Assembly: GCA_030692685.1 (NCBI GenBank)
Contig: JAUXZO010000010.1
Location: 62,001 to 126,000 of the forward strand
Reading direction: 5' to 3'
Origin: Acidovorax sp.
GTDB taxonomy: Bacteria; Pseudomonadota; Gammaproteobacteria; Burkholderiales; Burkholderiaceae_C
DNA length: 64,000 nucleotides
Below the pieces are notes generated by a model. That model ran no database searches. It had not been told where the DNA came from and saw only the letters and a program-made list of their open reading frames with translations. The translations under genes were made by a program, and so were the position numbers. The number at the start of each line of letters is the position of its first letter. Position 1 is the stretch's first letter. Positions 16,577 to 24,412 of the stretch are shown here, piece after piece.

Positions 16577-17479
16577 TCAATGCGGTGTCGATGCGGTGCA
16601 GATATCTGGCGGATCGGATTTGTTGACCTCTTCGTGAAACGCAAATCCGCACCCATCACGCTTTGCCGCGTACATCGCCGCATCGGCGCAGGCAAGCAAG
16701 TCGTCGGCGGCGGTGCCATGCTGTGGGCAGATCGCAATACCGATACTGGGGCGAACCAGCAGTTGCAACATGCCAATCTTCATGGGGGTGGACACGGCCT
16801 GCAGCAGCTTGTTGCACAGCTGGCGCAGGGGCGTCACGTCGGCTACGTCCTGCAGCAGGCACACAAACTCGTCACCGCCCAGGCGCACCACGGTGTCGCC
16901 CTGGCGCACCGCGCCGCGCAGCCGTGCAGCGGTAATGCGCAGCACCTTGTCACCCACGCCGTGCCCATAGGTGTCGTTCACGGCCTTGAAGGCGTCCAGG
17001 TCGAGGTACAGCACCGAGAGCCCGGGGCTGTCCGGCTCTCGGCGCGCCAGCGTCTCGCTCAGTTGTTCCAGCAGGTGGCGCCGGTTGGGTAAGGAGGTCA
17101 GTTCGTCGTGCAGAGCCAGGTGCCGCGCGCGGCGCTCGCCGCCCCGGACGTGGTCCAGGTCGGTTTCGGCCTGAACCAGCGCGGTTTGGGATTTTTTAAA
17201 CGCGCGTTCCAGTTCTTGCCGCTGTGCGGTTTCGCGTTGCAGTGCCATGTGCATTTCGTCCAGCGCCGCCACACATTCACGCACGCTGAAGTCCGGCCCT
17301 GGCTTGCTGGGGGAAAAGGACATCTCTTCATCCGACGGTGCGCCGCCCGACAGCTCCCGGTTGACGAGCCGGGCACGCAAGTTACGCAGAACCTGGTTCC
17401 AGTGCTGAATTTGTGTGGCACTCGGCCACGTGGTGGTGAGCGTCTTGCCGAACAGAAACTGTTTTTGGTTGCTACCCAT
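16577..17479 (-). CDS. Diguanylate cyclase (GGDEF domain)
   Basis: A 300-residue protein making cyclic di-GMP. The N-terminal part has no recognised sensor domain and ends in a predicted coiled coil (ALQRETAQRQELERAFKKSQ). The C-terminal GGDEF domain starts at LALHDELTSLPNRRHLLEQL and has the intact active site RLGGDEF near residue 200. I place the start at 17479 because AAGGA lies 7 bases upstream; the frame stays open to 17836, giving a 419-residue alternative whose extra N-terminus looks unlike protein. It is transcribed away from a second diguanylate cyclase. No EAL domain and no transmembrane segment are seen, so it is probably cytosolic. Confidence 0.85.
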   Translation of the reverse strand: MGSNQKQFLFGKTLTTTWPSATQIQHWNQVLRNLRARLVNRELSGGAPSDEEMSFSPSKPGPDFSVRECVAALDEMHMALQRETAQRQELERAFKKSQTALVQAETDLDHVRGGERRARHLALHDELTSLPNRRHLLEQLSETLARREPDSPGLSVLYLDLDAFKAVNDTYGHGVGDKVLRITAARLRGAVRQGDTVVRLGGDEFVCLLQDVADVTPLRQLCNKLLQAVSTPMKIGMLQLLVRPSIGIAICPQHGTAADDLLACADAAMYAAKRDGCGFAFHEEVNKSDPPDICTASTPH

Positions 17480-17848
17480 GCGACGGTCCTTGTGCTGCCA
17501 GTGGAAGAGGAAGGACAAGCGTGCCGCTATCAGAACAATGTCCTTACTCGTGGCGCAGTCTGACCTGAGGTAAGGGGTCTTTCTGTCTGGCAGCGCACAT
17601 AGCAAGTGGTCGATGCACACCTTGGTTCGATTCTGTAATTGCCTCGTGCCTCCGTCGCGGGGCAATTGCGGTTTCGTGGGCATCGGCATGTCGCCTTTCA
17701 GTCCCATGGGATGGGGCTGCATTGGGGAGCGAAACCACACGAAACCCCTACAGGAGCGGCGTTGAGTGCTACATTCATCAGAGCGTCCAGCCGCACCCTG
17801 CATTGCGGCTGAGCACCACCCCTCCCGCTGATTCACAGGAACCTGCCC
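17480..17848. other. Divergent intergenic region between two diguanylate cyclase genes
   Basis: These 369 bases should hold both promoters. I see no convincing -35/-10 pair, repeat or structured RNA. The minus frame is open across most of it (119 codons) but rich in improbable residues, so I treat it as non-coding. CAGGA at 17835-17839 serves the plus-strand gene. Confidence 0.4.
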
Positions 17849-18871
17849 ATGTCACCGGAACGCCAGCGACTGATTCGCCTGTTGTTCGATGAGTACATCG
17901 AGATGTATGCCGCGCGGGACGAGCGGTTGCTCACACGGTTCAGCGACAACTTCAGCGGTTTTGCGGGCAGCAGCGACCAGCTCATCAAAAGCCGCAGCGA
18001 ATGGATCGATGTCACGCTGCAAGACTTTGCGCAGGTGCCTGGCCGCATTGGCATCGACGTGGTGGACCTTTTCCCCCAGGAGCTGAGCAACGACGTGCTG
18101 GCCGTCACCGCGTTTTTCCACATCCACCTGCCCATTCCCGATGCGCTGTTTGCGCGCGAGACCGCGCGGCTGGTGCTGGTGTTTCGCCAAGAGGGCGACG
18201 ACTGGAAGATTGCGCACAGCAGCGTGTCGATCCCCTTTGGTGTGGCCCGACCGGGCGAGGTGTACCCGGTGGACCGCCTGCAGGAGCACAACCGCGAGCT
18301 GCAGGTGCTGGTGGAAGAACGCACCCAGGCCCTGGCGCTGGCCAACGAGCGGCTGCAACTGATCAGCAATACCGACGGGCTCACGGGCATTGCCAACCGG
18401 CGCCACTTTGACCAGGCCCTGGCACACGAGTGGGCCCGCGCCCAGCGCTCGCATGCCCCGCTCGCGCTGATCATGCTGGATGTGGATGTGTTCAAGCATT
18501 TCAACGACCAGTACGGCCACCTGGCTGGTGACAAATGCCTGCAGGCGCTGGCACTGACCCTGGCGCAAAGCGGCGGGCGGCGCGAGGGCGACTTGGTGGC
18601 GCGTTTTGGGGGCGAGGAGTTCGTAGTGCTGTTGCCCGCAGCCGATGCCCAGATGGCCATGGATGTGGCCCACCAGATCCAGCACGCCATCCAGGCGATG
18701 GCCCTGCCACACGAAGGCGCGCCGTTTGGCGTCGTGACCGTGAGCTTTGGCGTAGCCACCGTGGTTCCCCAGCGTGACCACGCCCCCGAAGAGCTGGTGC
18801 GCCGTGCCGACCGCGCGATGTACCGCGCCAAGCAAGGTGGCCGCAACCGGATCGAGTTGGCGCCGGACTGA
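17849..18871 (+). CDS. Diguanylate cyclase with SnoaL-like sensor domain
   Basis: A 340-residue protein. Residues 1-135 look like a SnoaL/NTF2-like fold (LIRLLFDEYIEMYAARDERLLTRFSDNF at the start, and VFRQEGDDWKIAHSSVSIPF at its end), a cone-shaped domain that can bind small ligands. A coiled-coil linker (NRELQVLVEERTQALALANERLQ) leads to a GGDEF domain with the active-site variant RFGGEEF, which is catalytically competent in known enzymes. The inhibitory RxxD site can be sought in the stretch before it. The combination suggests a ligand-gated cyclic-di-GMP synthase. There are no membrane segments. It is divergent from another diguanylate cyclase 369 bases away. Confidence 0.88.
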   Translation: MSPERQRLIRLLFDEYIEMYAARDERLLTRFSDNFSGFAGSSDQLIKSRSEWIDVTLQDFAQVPGRIGIDVVDLFPQELSNDVLAVTAFFHIHLPIPDALFARETARLVLVFRQEGDDWKIAHSSVSIPFGVARPGEVYPVDRLQEHNRELQVLVEERTQALALANERLQLISNTDGLTGIANRRHFDQALAHEWARAQRSHAPLALIMLDVDVFKHFNDQYGHLAGDKCLQALALTLAQSGGRREGDLVARFGGEEFVVLLPAADAQMAMDVAHQIQHAIQAMALPHEGAPFGVVTVSFGVATVVPQRDHAPEELVRRADRAMYRAKQGGRNRIELAPD

Positions 18872-18985
18872 CGAGGGCTTGCGGGCACGTAGACCCCCCG
18901 CCCGCAGCGCAATGCTTGCGTTGAACTGCGGCTTATGCAGGGTTTACCCGAAACGCATGCACCGAAATGGTGACAATGGGCGGCT

Positions 18986-20188
18986 ATGCATTTTTCCCGC
19001 TTTCTCAAAATGGCCCTCATCCTGGGCCTGCTCTCGGCCATCGGGCCTTTTGCCATCGACATGTACCTGCCCGCGCTGCCGGACATTGGCGCCAACCTCA
19101 ACGCCTCCGTGGGCGCCGTGCAGTGGAGCCTGACGGCGTTTTTTGTGGCGTTGGGCGTGGGGCAGCTGTTTTATGGCCCCGTCTCTGACATGGTGGGCCG
19201 CAAGCCTCCGCTGTACTTTGGACTTGCCTTGTTCACGCTGACCAGCGTGGGCTGCGCGCTGGCCACAGACATCGAAACCCTGGTGGCGCTGCGCTTTTTG
19301 CAAGGCCTGGGTGCGGCGGCGGGCATGGCCATACCGCGTGCGGTGGTGCGCGACCTGCACACGGGCACCGACGCGGCGCGGCTGATGTCGCTGCTAATTT
19401 TGGTGTTCAGCGTGTCGCCCATCTTGGCGCCGCTGGTGGGCAGTGGGGTGATTGCGTTGACCGGCTGGCGCGGCGTGTTCTGGGTGGTGGCCGTAGCCGC
19501 CGTGGCCGGGCTGGTGCTGGTGTATGCCAGTCTGCAAGAGACGCGGACTGCCGCTGACCGCGTGGAAAGCAGCCTGGGCGGCGCGCTGCGCGCCTATGGA
19601 TTGCTGCTGCGCGACTGGCACTACCTGGGCCTGGTGTTCATTGGCGGCTGTGCCATGGCCGGGTTTTTTGTGTATTTGGCAGGCTCGCCCTTTGTGCTCA
19701 TCAACCACTACGGGCTGTCGCCCACGCAGTACAGCCTGGCGTTTGGGGTCAACGCGGCGGCGTTTATTGGCGCCTCCCAGTTCACCGCCACGCTGGGCGA
19801 GCGTTTTGGTTTGGTGCGGGTGGTCAAGGCAGCGGCCACGGCGTCAGGGGCTGTAATGGCGTCGTTGCTGCTGTATTACCTGCTGGGCGGAGACGACCTG
19901 GCGGTGCTGATTGGTTTGTACTTTGTGGCCAGCGCGCTGATGGGGCTGGTGATCCCTACTACCTCAGTGCTGGCGCTGGAGCAACACGGCGCCATCGCTG
20001 GCACGGCGTCGGCCTTGCTGGGCACGCTGCAGATGCTGACCGGCGCCCTGGCCATGGGCGTGGTCGGCCTGTTTGCCACTGGCAAGCCGCTGCCCATGGT
20101 GATTGGCATGGCCACCGGTGCGCTGGTGGGCGTGGCGCTGGCTTGGATCACGCTGGGTGGCAAACGCGGCGCGATGGTGCATGCCTAG
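18986..20188 (+). CDS. Bcr/CflA-family drug:proton antiporter (MFS)
   Basis: A 400-residue major facilitator with about 12 hydrophobic segments. The first helix LGLLSAIGPFAIDMYLPALPDIGANL is typical of the Bcr/CflA group, and the helix 2-3 loop motif GPVSDMVGRKPPLYFGLALF is the MFS motif A. The PRAVVRDLHTG segment after helix 4 is also characteristic. Family members export bicyclomycin, chloramphenicol or sulfonamides and in some cases cysteine; the substrate here is not known. The gene stands alone, followed by a repeat-rich spacer. Confidence 0.9.
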   Translation: MHFSRFLKMALILGLLSAIGPFAIDMYLPALPDIGANLNASVGAVQWSLTAFFVALGVGQLFYGPVSDMVGRKPPLYFGLALFTLTSVGCALATDIETLVALRFLQGLGAAAGMAIPRAVVRDLHTGTDAARLMSLLILVFSVSPILAPLVGSGVIALTGWRGVFWVVAVAAVAGLVLVYASLQETRTAADRVESSLGGALRAYGLLLRDWHYLGLVFIGGCAMAGFFVYLAGSPFVLINHYGLSPTQYSLAFGVNAAAFIGASQFTATLGERFGLVRVVKAAATASGAVMASLLLYYLLGGDDLAVLIGLYFVASALMGLVIPTTSVLALEQHGAIAGTASALLGTLQMLTGALAMGVVGLFATGKPLPMVIGMATGALVGVALAWITLGGKRGAMVHA

Positions 20189-20262
20189 CATGCTGTCGGA
20201 CTTGGAAATCGTCGGCTACAAATCCGGCAGCCTCCCAGCCTGCGCAGCCCGTGTTTTGCGGA

Positions 20263-20320
20263 AAATATGAGTCAAAAGTGCCTCTGGCGCTCGTTGGATA
20301 AGCGCTATTAGCTATCAATA
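20263..20320. repeat. AGCGCTTATCC-type palindromic repeat (diverged copy)
   Basis: The stretch begins ATATGAGTCAAAAGTGCCTC and continues TGGCGCTCGTTGGATAAGCG, then CTATTAGCTATCAATAAG. It has the same order of blocks as the copy at 4103, with a diverged left arm. Confidence 0.65.
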
Positions 20321-20370
20321 AGTGAGTTATTAAGTAAGTGAGTAAGTAAGTGAGTTAGTGAGTGAGTGAT
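20319..20370. repeat. AAGT/GAGT microsatellite
   Basis: A run of 4-base units (AAGT, GAGT, TAGT variants) follows the palindromic repeat and extends about 52 bases. It is low-GC against its surroundings and intergenic between convergent genes, so slippage there would have no coding effect. Confidence 0.8.
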
Positions 20371-20474
20371 TGGATGCGCGCCCGGCGTCGCGGTGCGCCG
20401 ATAGCCGTCGTGCCCCCATTCAAAAGCGGGCATGCCTCGGACGCCTCCCCTGCTCGTTACTCGCTCCTCGCACC

Positions 20475-21587
20475 TCAGCGGAGTGTTGTGGCAAGCAGCG
20501 CCGTAGCCACTTCTTCTGCCACACCCCGCACCGTCAAGGGTGCAGAGCCTTCGGCATGATTGCTGATGGTCACATACGCGTTTTGCCCCCGGCGGGTTGT
20601 GCCCGCGATCACGCTGGCAAGCTCGGCGCGGGTTGGCAGGTCGGGGTGGTGCAGGCGGTTGTAGGGCTGGTACAGACGTTCCGCGTCTTCATAGCCATAT
20701 GGGCCGTGCACCGGGTTCAGGTTCCAGCGGCAGACCAACGGGCCGGGCCACAGCGCGCGCAGCAGCGGCAGTTGTTGCTGCAGCGGCGGCATCTTGGCGT
20801 GCAGGCCCAGGCAATAGGTGGCACCGCATTCGCGCAGCACGGCGGCAAAGTCGGGGGTCAGCCATTCGGGGTCGCGCACCTCCACGGCGATCACGCCGTC
20901 GGGCGCTTGCGGGGCCAGCGACGGCAGGGCCAGCAGCATGGTGCGCAGCCGGTCCAGCAGCAGCGGCATGCGGTCCAGCTGCGCCAGGGGCAGGGGGCTG
21001 AGCTGAAACACCAGCGCGCCCAGCTTGTGCCCGAGGCCCTGCAGTGCGGGCTCGACACATTCACTGCGCGCGAGGTAGGGGCTCAAAAACGCCGGGTTGG
21101 GCTGGCGGCCCCGGCCGTCTTCGCTGCGCACCAGCGCATCGGTGACCACGCTGGGCGCTTTCACCACAAAACGAAAGTCGTCCGGCACCTGCGAGGCGTA
21201 GCGCTCGTACTGGCTGGCGGTCAACGGGCGGTAAAAGCTGCGGTCAATGCTCACCGTGCGCATCAGCGGGTGCTGGGCGTACACCGCCAGGCCCTGTTTG
21301 GACAGCTGAGTGTCGGAATGTTCTCCTTCCCACACCAGGCCCTGCCAACCAGGGTACGTCCAGCTGGAGGTGCCAAGGCGCAGCGTGGGTGGCAGGTTGC
21401 GGGCCAGCGCCAGCATGGCCTCGTCCTGTGGCTGCGCGGTGACCGTGCTGCTTTTCTTCTTGCGGGCCGGTGATGGTGATGGTGGTTGTGGTTGTGGTTG
21501 TGGTGCGGGGGCGGACGCCGAAGGAGGCGCTGGTGAAGGCGGCGAGGTCGGCGCAGGGCCACCGAACAGATCGTCCTGAATGCTCAT
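20475..21587 (-). CDS. DUF72 family protein (YecE-like)
   Basis: A 370-residue protein of the DUF72 / YecE family, a TIM-barrel-like group of unknown reaction. Landmarks are LRLGTSSWTYPGWQGLVW near residue 75, FYRPLTASQYERYASQVPDDFRFVVKAPSVVT in the middle and PLVCRWNLNPVHGPYGYEDAERLYQPYNRL towards the end. The first 65 residues are a Pro/Ala/Gln-rich low-complexity leader (about 100 residues longer than simple YecE). The gene starts 22 bases after the KefC-like gene ends on the same strand, so the two probably form an operon. Confidence 0.88.
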   Translation of the reverse strand: MSIQDDLFGGPAPTSPPSPAPPSASAPAPQPQPQPPSPSPARKKKSSTVTAQPQDEAMLALARNLPPTLRLGTSSWTYPGWQGLVWEGEHSDTQLSKQGLAVYAQHPLMRTVSIDRSFYRPLTASQYERYASQVPDDFRFVVKAPSVVTDALVRSEDGRGRQPNPAFLSPYLARSECVEPALQGLGHKLGALVFQLSPLPLAQLDRMPLLLDRLRTMLLALPSLAPQAPDGVIAVEVRDPEWLTPDFAAVLRECGATYCLGLHAKMPPLQQQLPLLRALWPGPLVCRWNLNPVHGPYGYEDAERLYQPYNRLHHPDLPTRAELASVIAGTTRRGQNAYVTISNHAEGSAPLTVRGVAEEVATALLATTLR

Positions 21588-21609
21588 GCGGCCGTCACCT
21601 CACCGGGTT

Positions 21610-23454
21610 TCACGCCAGGGGCGCGGTCGCCGCGGGCTGCGAGGGGTACTCGATGGCATCGGCCGCTTCTTCGTTCAGCGCCTGTGCCTCGCGCTGGGGC
21701 TGGGTCAGCGGGGCTGGAATCCACTTCTTGCCCTGGAAGAACTCGCGAGCGCCGTCCTTGTCGCCCGCCAGCTCCAGCTGCAGCCGCTCGGCATCACGCG
21801 CGCGGATGCTTTCGGCCACCTGGGCCACTTCGTCGGCGTCCACGCCCAGGGTTTCGAGCGCCTGCATGCCAAAGCCCATGGCCGACTCAAAGGTCTCGCG
21901 CATTTGGTAATCCACCCCCAGGCGCAACAGCTCAATCGCGTGCTGGCGGTCAAAAGCACGGGCCAATACGGGAATCAGCGGGCACTCGTGTTTGAGCATT
22001 TCAACTATGCGCGTGGTGGTTTTGGGGTCGTCCACACACACCAAAACGGACTTGGCGTGGTGCGCACCGCTGGCGTGCAGCACATCAAGCCGCGTGCCGT
22101 CGCCGTAGTACACCTTGAAGCCAAACTTCGCAGCCGCGCGGATCATGTTGGTGTCGTTTTCGATGATGGCAATGTCCACACCCCGCGCCAGCAGCAACTG
22201 GCTGGCAATTTGTGCAAACCGGCCGAAGCCGATGATGAGCACGGTGCCCTTGAGGCCGTTGGCGGCTTCTACGCCGTTCATGTCCTGCGCGGGTTCTGGC
22301 GGCATCAGCCAGCGCAGCGACAACGCCGCCAGCGGCGTCAGCGCCATCGACAAGATCACGGCGGCAGTCAGCACGGCGTTCACGCGGGCTTCTACGATGC
22401 CCGCGGCGGCGGCGGCCGAATACAGCACAAATGCAAACTCACCGCCCTGCGCCATCAGCATGGTGCGCTGCAGGGCCTCGCCGTGTTTTGCCTTGGTAAA
22501 ACGCGCCACCGCATACACGCCAACGCCCTTGACGAACATGCAGGCCACCACGCCGCCCAGCAGCAGCGGCCAGTTGTGCAGCACCAGCTGAATGTCCAGC
22601 GACATGCCCACGCTCATGAAGAACAACCCCAGCAGAATGCCGCGAAACGGCTCGACATCGGCCTCCAGCTGGTGGCGGAAGGTGGATTCGGACAACATCA
22701 CACCCGCCGCAAACGCGCCCATCGCCATCGACAGGCCGCCCCACTGCATGGCCAGCGCCGCGCCCAGCACCACCAGCAGCGCGGCGGCAGTCATCACCTC
22801 GCGTGCCTTGGCGCGGGCCAACAGGTTGAACAAGGGGTTCAGCAACCAGCGGCTGACGGCGATCAGCCCCACCACGGCCACCAGCGCCACGCCCACCGTC
22901 ACCCACCGCGACACCGCCTGGTCTGCGGGTGCGGGCGACAAAAACGCCACGATGGCCAGCAGCGGCACGATGGCCAGGTCTTCGAGCAGCAAGATGGACA
23001 CGATGCGCTGGCCCCGCGGGGTAGACGTGTCGCCGCTTTCGTCCAGCAGCTGCATGACGATGGCCGTGGACGACAGCACAAAACCCGAGGCCGCGATAAA
23101 CGCCACCGGCGCCGACAGCCCGGCCAACACACCCGTGGCCATGAGCAATGCGATACAGACCAGCACCTGCGCCAGCCCCAGCCCAAAGATCTGCCGCCGC
23201 AGGTTCCACAGCCGCGACGGCTGCATTTCCAGCCCGATCACAAAGAGGAACATCACCACGCCCAGCTCGGCCACGTGCAGGATGGTCTGCGCCTCGGTGA
23301 AAAAGCCCATGCCAAAAGGACCAATGGCAAGGCCTGCCGCCAGATAACCCAGCACCGAGCCCAGTCCCAGGCGTTTGAAGAGGGGAACAGCGATGACGCC
23401 AGCGGCCAGCAGCACGACGACTTTGACGAGTTCGGTGCCTGATTCAGCGGCCAT
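21610..23454 (-). CDS. KefC-like monovalent cation:proton antiporter with TrkA-N domain
   Basis: A 614-residue CPA2-family transporter. The N-terminal 380 residues hold about 12 membrane helices (VVVLLAAGVIAVPLFKRLGLGSVLGYLAAGLAIGP at the start and VMFLFVIGLEMQPSRLWNLRR in the third region). A cytoplasmic TrkA-N/KTN Rossmann domain follows (about 400-520: VLIIGFGRFAQIASQLL), binding NAD(H) or glutathione in Kef proteins. Such systems release K+ in exchange for H+ and protect from electrophiles. ATG at 23454 has CGGAG 8 bases upstream; the frame extends further but without a start signal. Downstream DUF72 is co-directional with a 22-base gap. Confidence 0.9.
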   Translation of the reverse strand: MAAESGTELVKVVVLLAAGVIAVPLFKRLGLGSVLGYLAAGLAIGPFGMGFFTEAQTILHVAELGVVMFLFVIGLEMQPSRLWNLRRQIFGLGLAQVLVCIALLMATGVLAGLSAPVAFIAASGFVLSSTAIVMQLLDESGDTSTPRGQRIVSILLLEDLAIVPLLAIVAFLSPAPADQAVSRWVTVGVALVAVVGLIAVSRWLLNPLFNLLARAKAREVMTAAALLVVLGAALAMQWGGLSMAMGAFAAGVMLSESTFRHQLEADVEPFRGILLGLFFMSVGMSLDIQLVLHNWPLLLGGVVACMFVKGVGVYAVARFTKAKHGEALQRTMLMAQGGEFAFVLYSAAAAAGIVEARVNAVLTAAVILSMALTPLAALSLRWLMPPEPAQDMNGVEAANGLKGTVLIIGFGRFAQIASQLLLARGVDIAIIENDTNMIRAAAKFGFKVYYGDGTRLDVLHASGAHHAKSVLVCVDDPKTTTRIVEMLKHECPLIPVLARAFDRQHAIELLRLGVDYQMRETFESAMGFGMQALETLGVDADEVAQVAESIRARDAERLQLELAGDKDGAREFFQGKKWIPAPLTQPQREAQALNEEAADAIEYPSQPAATAPLA

Positions 23455-23571
23455 GGGGACTCCGGGATGACGAATGGAAAGAAGGGCAGGACGGGTTCGG
23501 CGAGGATGGTAGCGCCATCCGCGTTTCCACACTACCAGCCTCAGGCGCAGCGCGGCGGCTGCTGCAAGTGT

Positions 23572-23985
23572 TCAAGAATCCGAAAACAGGCCGCCTTCGT
23601 TCAGCAGCTCATAGGTAATCTCGGGCCGCTGGTCCATCCCCTTCTTGATGGCGGCGGGGATGGCCTGGCGTGTCTTTCGGCACAGGCCGCGCTGCTCGTG
23701 GACCAAGATGGTGATGCCGCGCAGGGTGCGCACCTCGTTGGGGCTTTGGGCAATGGTCAGGCCAATGCCCAGTTGTTGCTGCATGCGGTCTTGCACCAGG
23801 CGCAGGTCGCTCAGGCTGGCAATGTTTTCTAGCCGCTGCAGCAGTTTTTTCTCTTCCACCTGCGTGAGCTGCAGGATGCGCGTGTCGCCATCGGGTGATT
23901 GCAGCAGGGCGTCCCGGTCGCACACACAGGCGCCGGGCGGGCATTCGGTGCGGATGGGGAAGCGACTATCGATGGGCATGGGCAA
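23572..23985 (-). CDS. Conserved-looking hypothetical protein with CPPGACVC motif
   Basis: A 137-residue protein I do not recognise. Near the N-terminus it carries RTECPPGACVCDRDALL, three Cys in a C-x5-C-x-C pattern that could bind a metal or iron-sulfur cluster. A helical, charged middle follows (VEEKKLLQRLENIASLSDLRLVQDRMQQQLG), then VRTLRGITILVHEQRGLCRKTRQAIPAAIKKGM, with one more Cys. No signal peptide or membrane segment is seen. Two in-frame ATGs (23985 and 23979) lie close together. Codon use looks like that of its neighbours and the frame is well formed, so I consider it real. Confidence 0.7.
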   Translation of the reverse strand: MPMPIDSRFPIRTECPPGACVCDRDALLQSPDGDTRILQLTQVEEKKLLQRLENIASLSDLRLVQDRMQQQLGIGLTIAQSPNEVRTLRGITILVHEQRGLCRKTRQAIPAAIKKGMDQRPEITYELLNEGGLFSDS

Positions 23986-24412
23986 GCTGCGTGGACAGTC
24001 AAGTTTTAAAGTGAAGGCGCTGTATTGGGCGAAGGCTTTACCGCATTGTGGGTCGATGGCATTTTATGGAACCACGGTGGGGAAGTGTCTGGCGAAGAGA
24101 CGGTATCTTCTTATAAGAGACAGATCCGGCGCGAGAAATGGGCGGCTTTGGTGATGATCTTGATCACTTTGCCGGTGCAGCCCCTTCCCGTTTCTCAAGT
24201 AAAACGCGACACGTCTTGCAAACAGTGAGCCTGTCTCCGTAGAGGCCTGTTGCAGACGCTCTGTAGACACCATGTATCACCGCACTTTCTTCACCACTTT
24301 TGGGCGCCACAAGCCCGCCGACCGCCCAGGGAGCCCGTTGAGCAAGCGCCGCCCCGTTGCGGCGCTGCCCGCGCCCGACACGTTGGGCCTTATTCAGGCC
24401 AGTCAGGTGGGC
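23986..24412. other. Spacer with lower-GC patch upstream of the hybrid kinase
   Basis: Between the divergent hypothetical gene and the kinase lies a stretch of comparatively low GC (about 24050-24240). It contains TATAAGAGACAG at 24112-24123, a 12-base match to the outer end of Tn5-type transposon termini, and the palindromic TGATGATCTTGATCA. If the kinase starts at ATG 24272 the spacer ends there. No gene is evident. Confidence 0.35.

Noticed and set aside
17480..17836. N-terminal extension of the minus-strand diguanylate cyclase
   Set aside because: The frame is open but rich in Cys, Arg and Met with no domain, and a good ribosome site supports the internal ATG at 17479.
21580..23442. 620-codon open frame on the plus strand
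   Set aside because: It is antisense to the KefC-like gene and its translation is dominated by His, Gln and Arg, typical of a shadow frame in GC-rich DNA.
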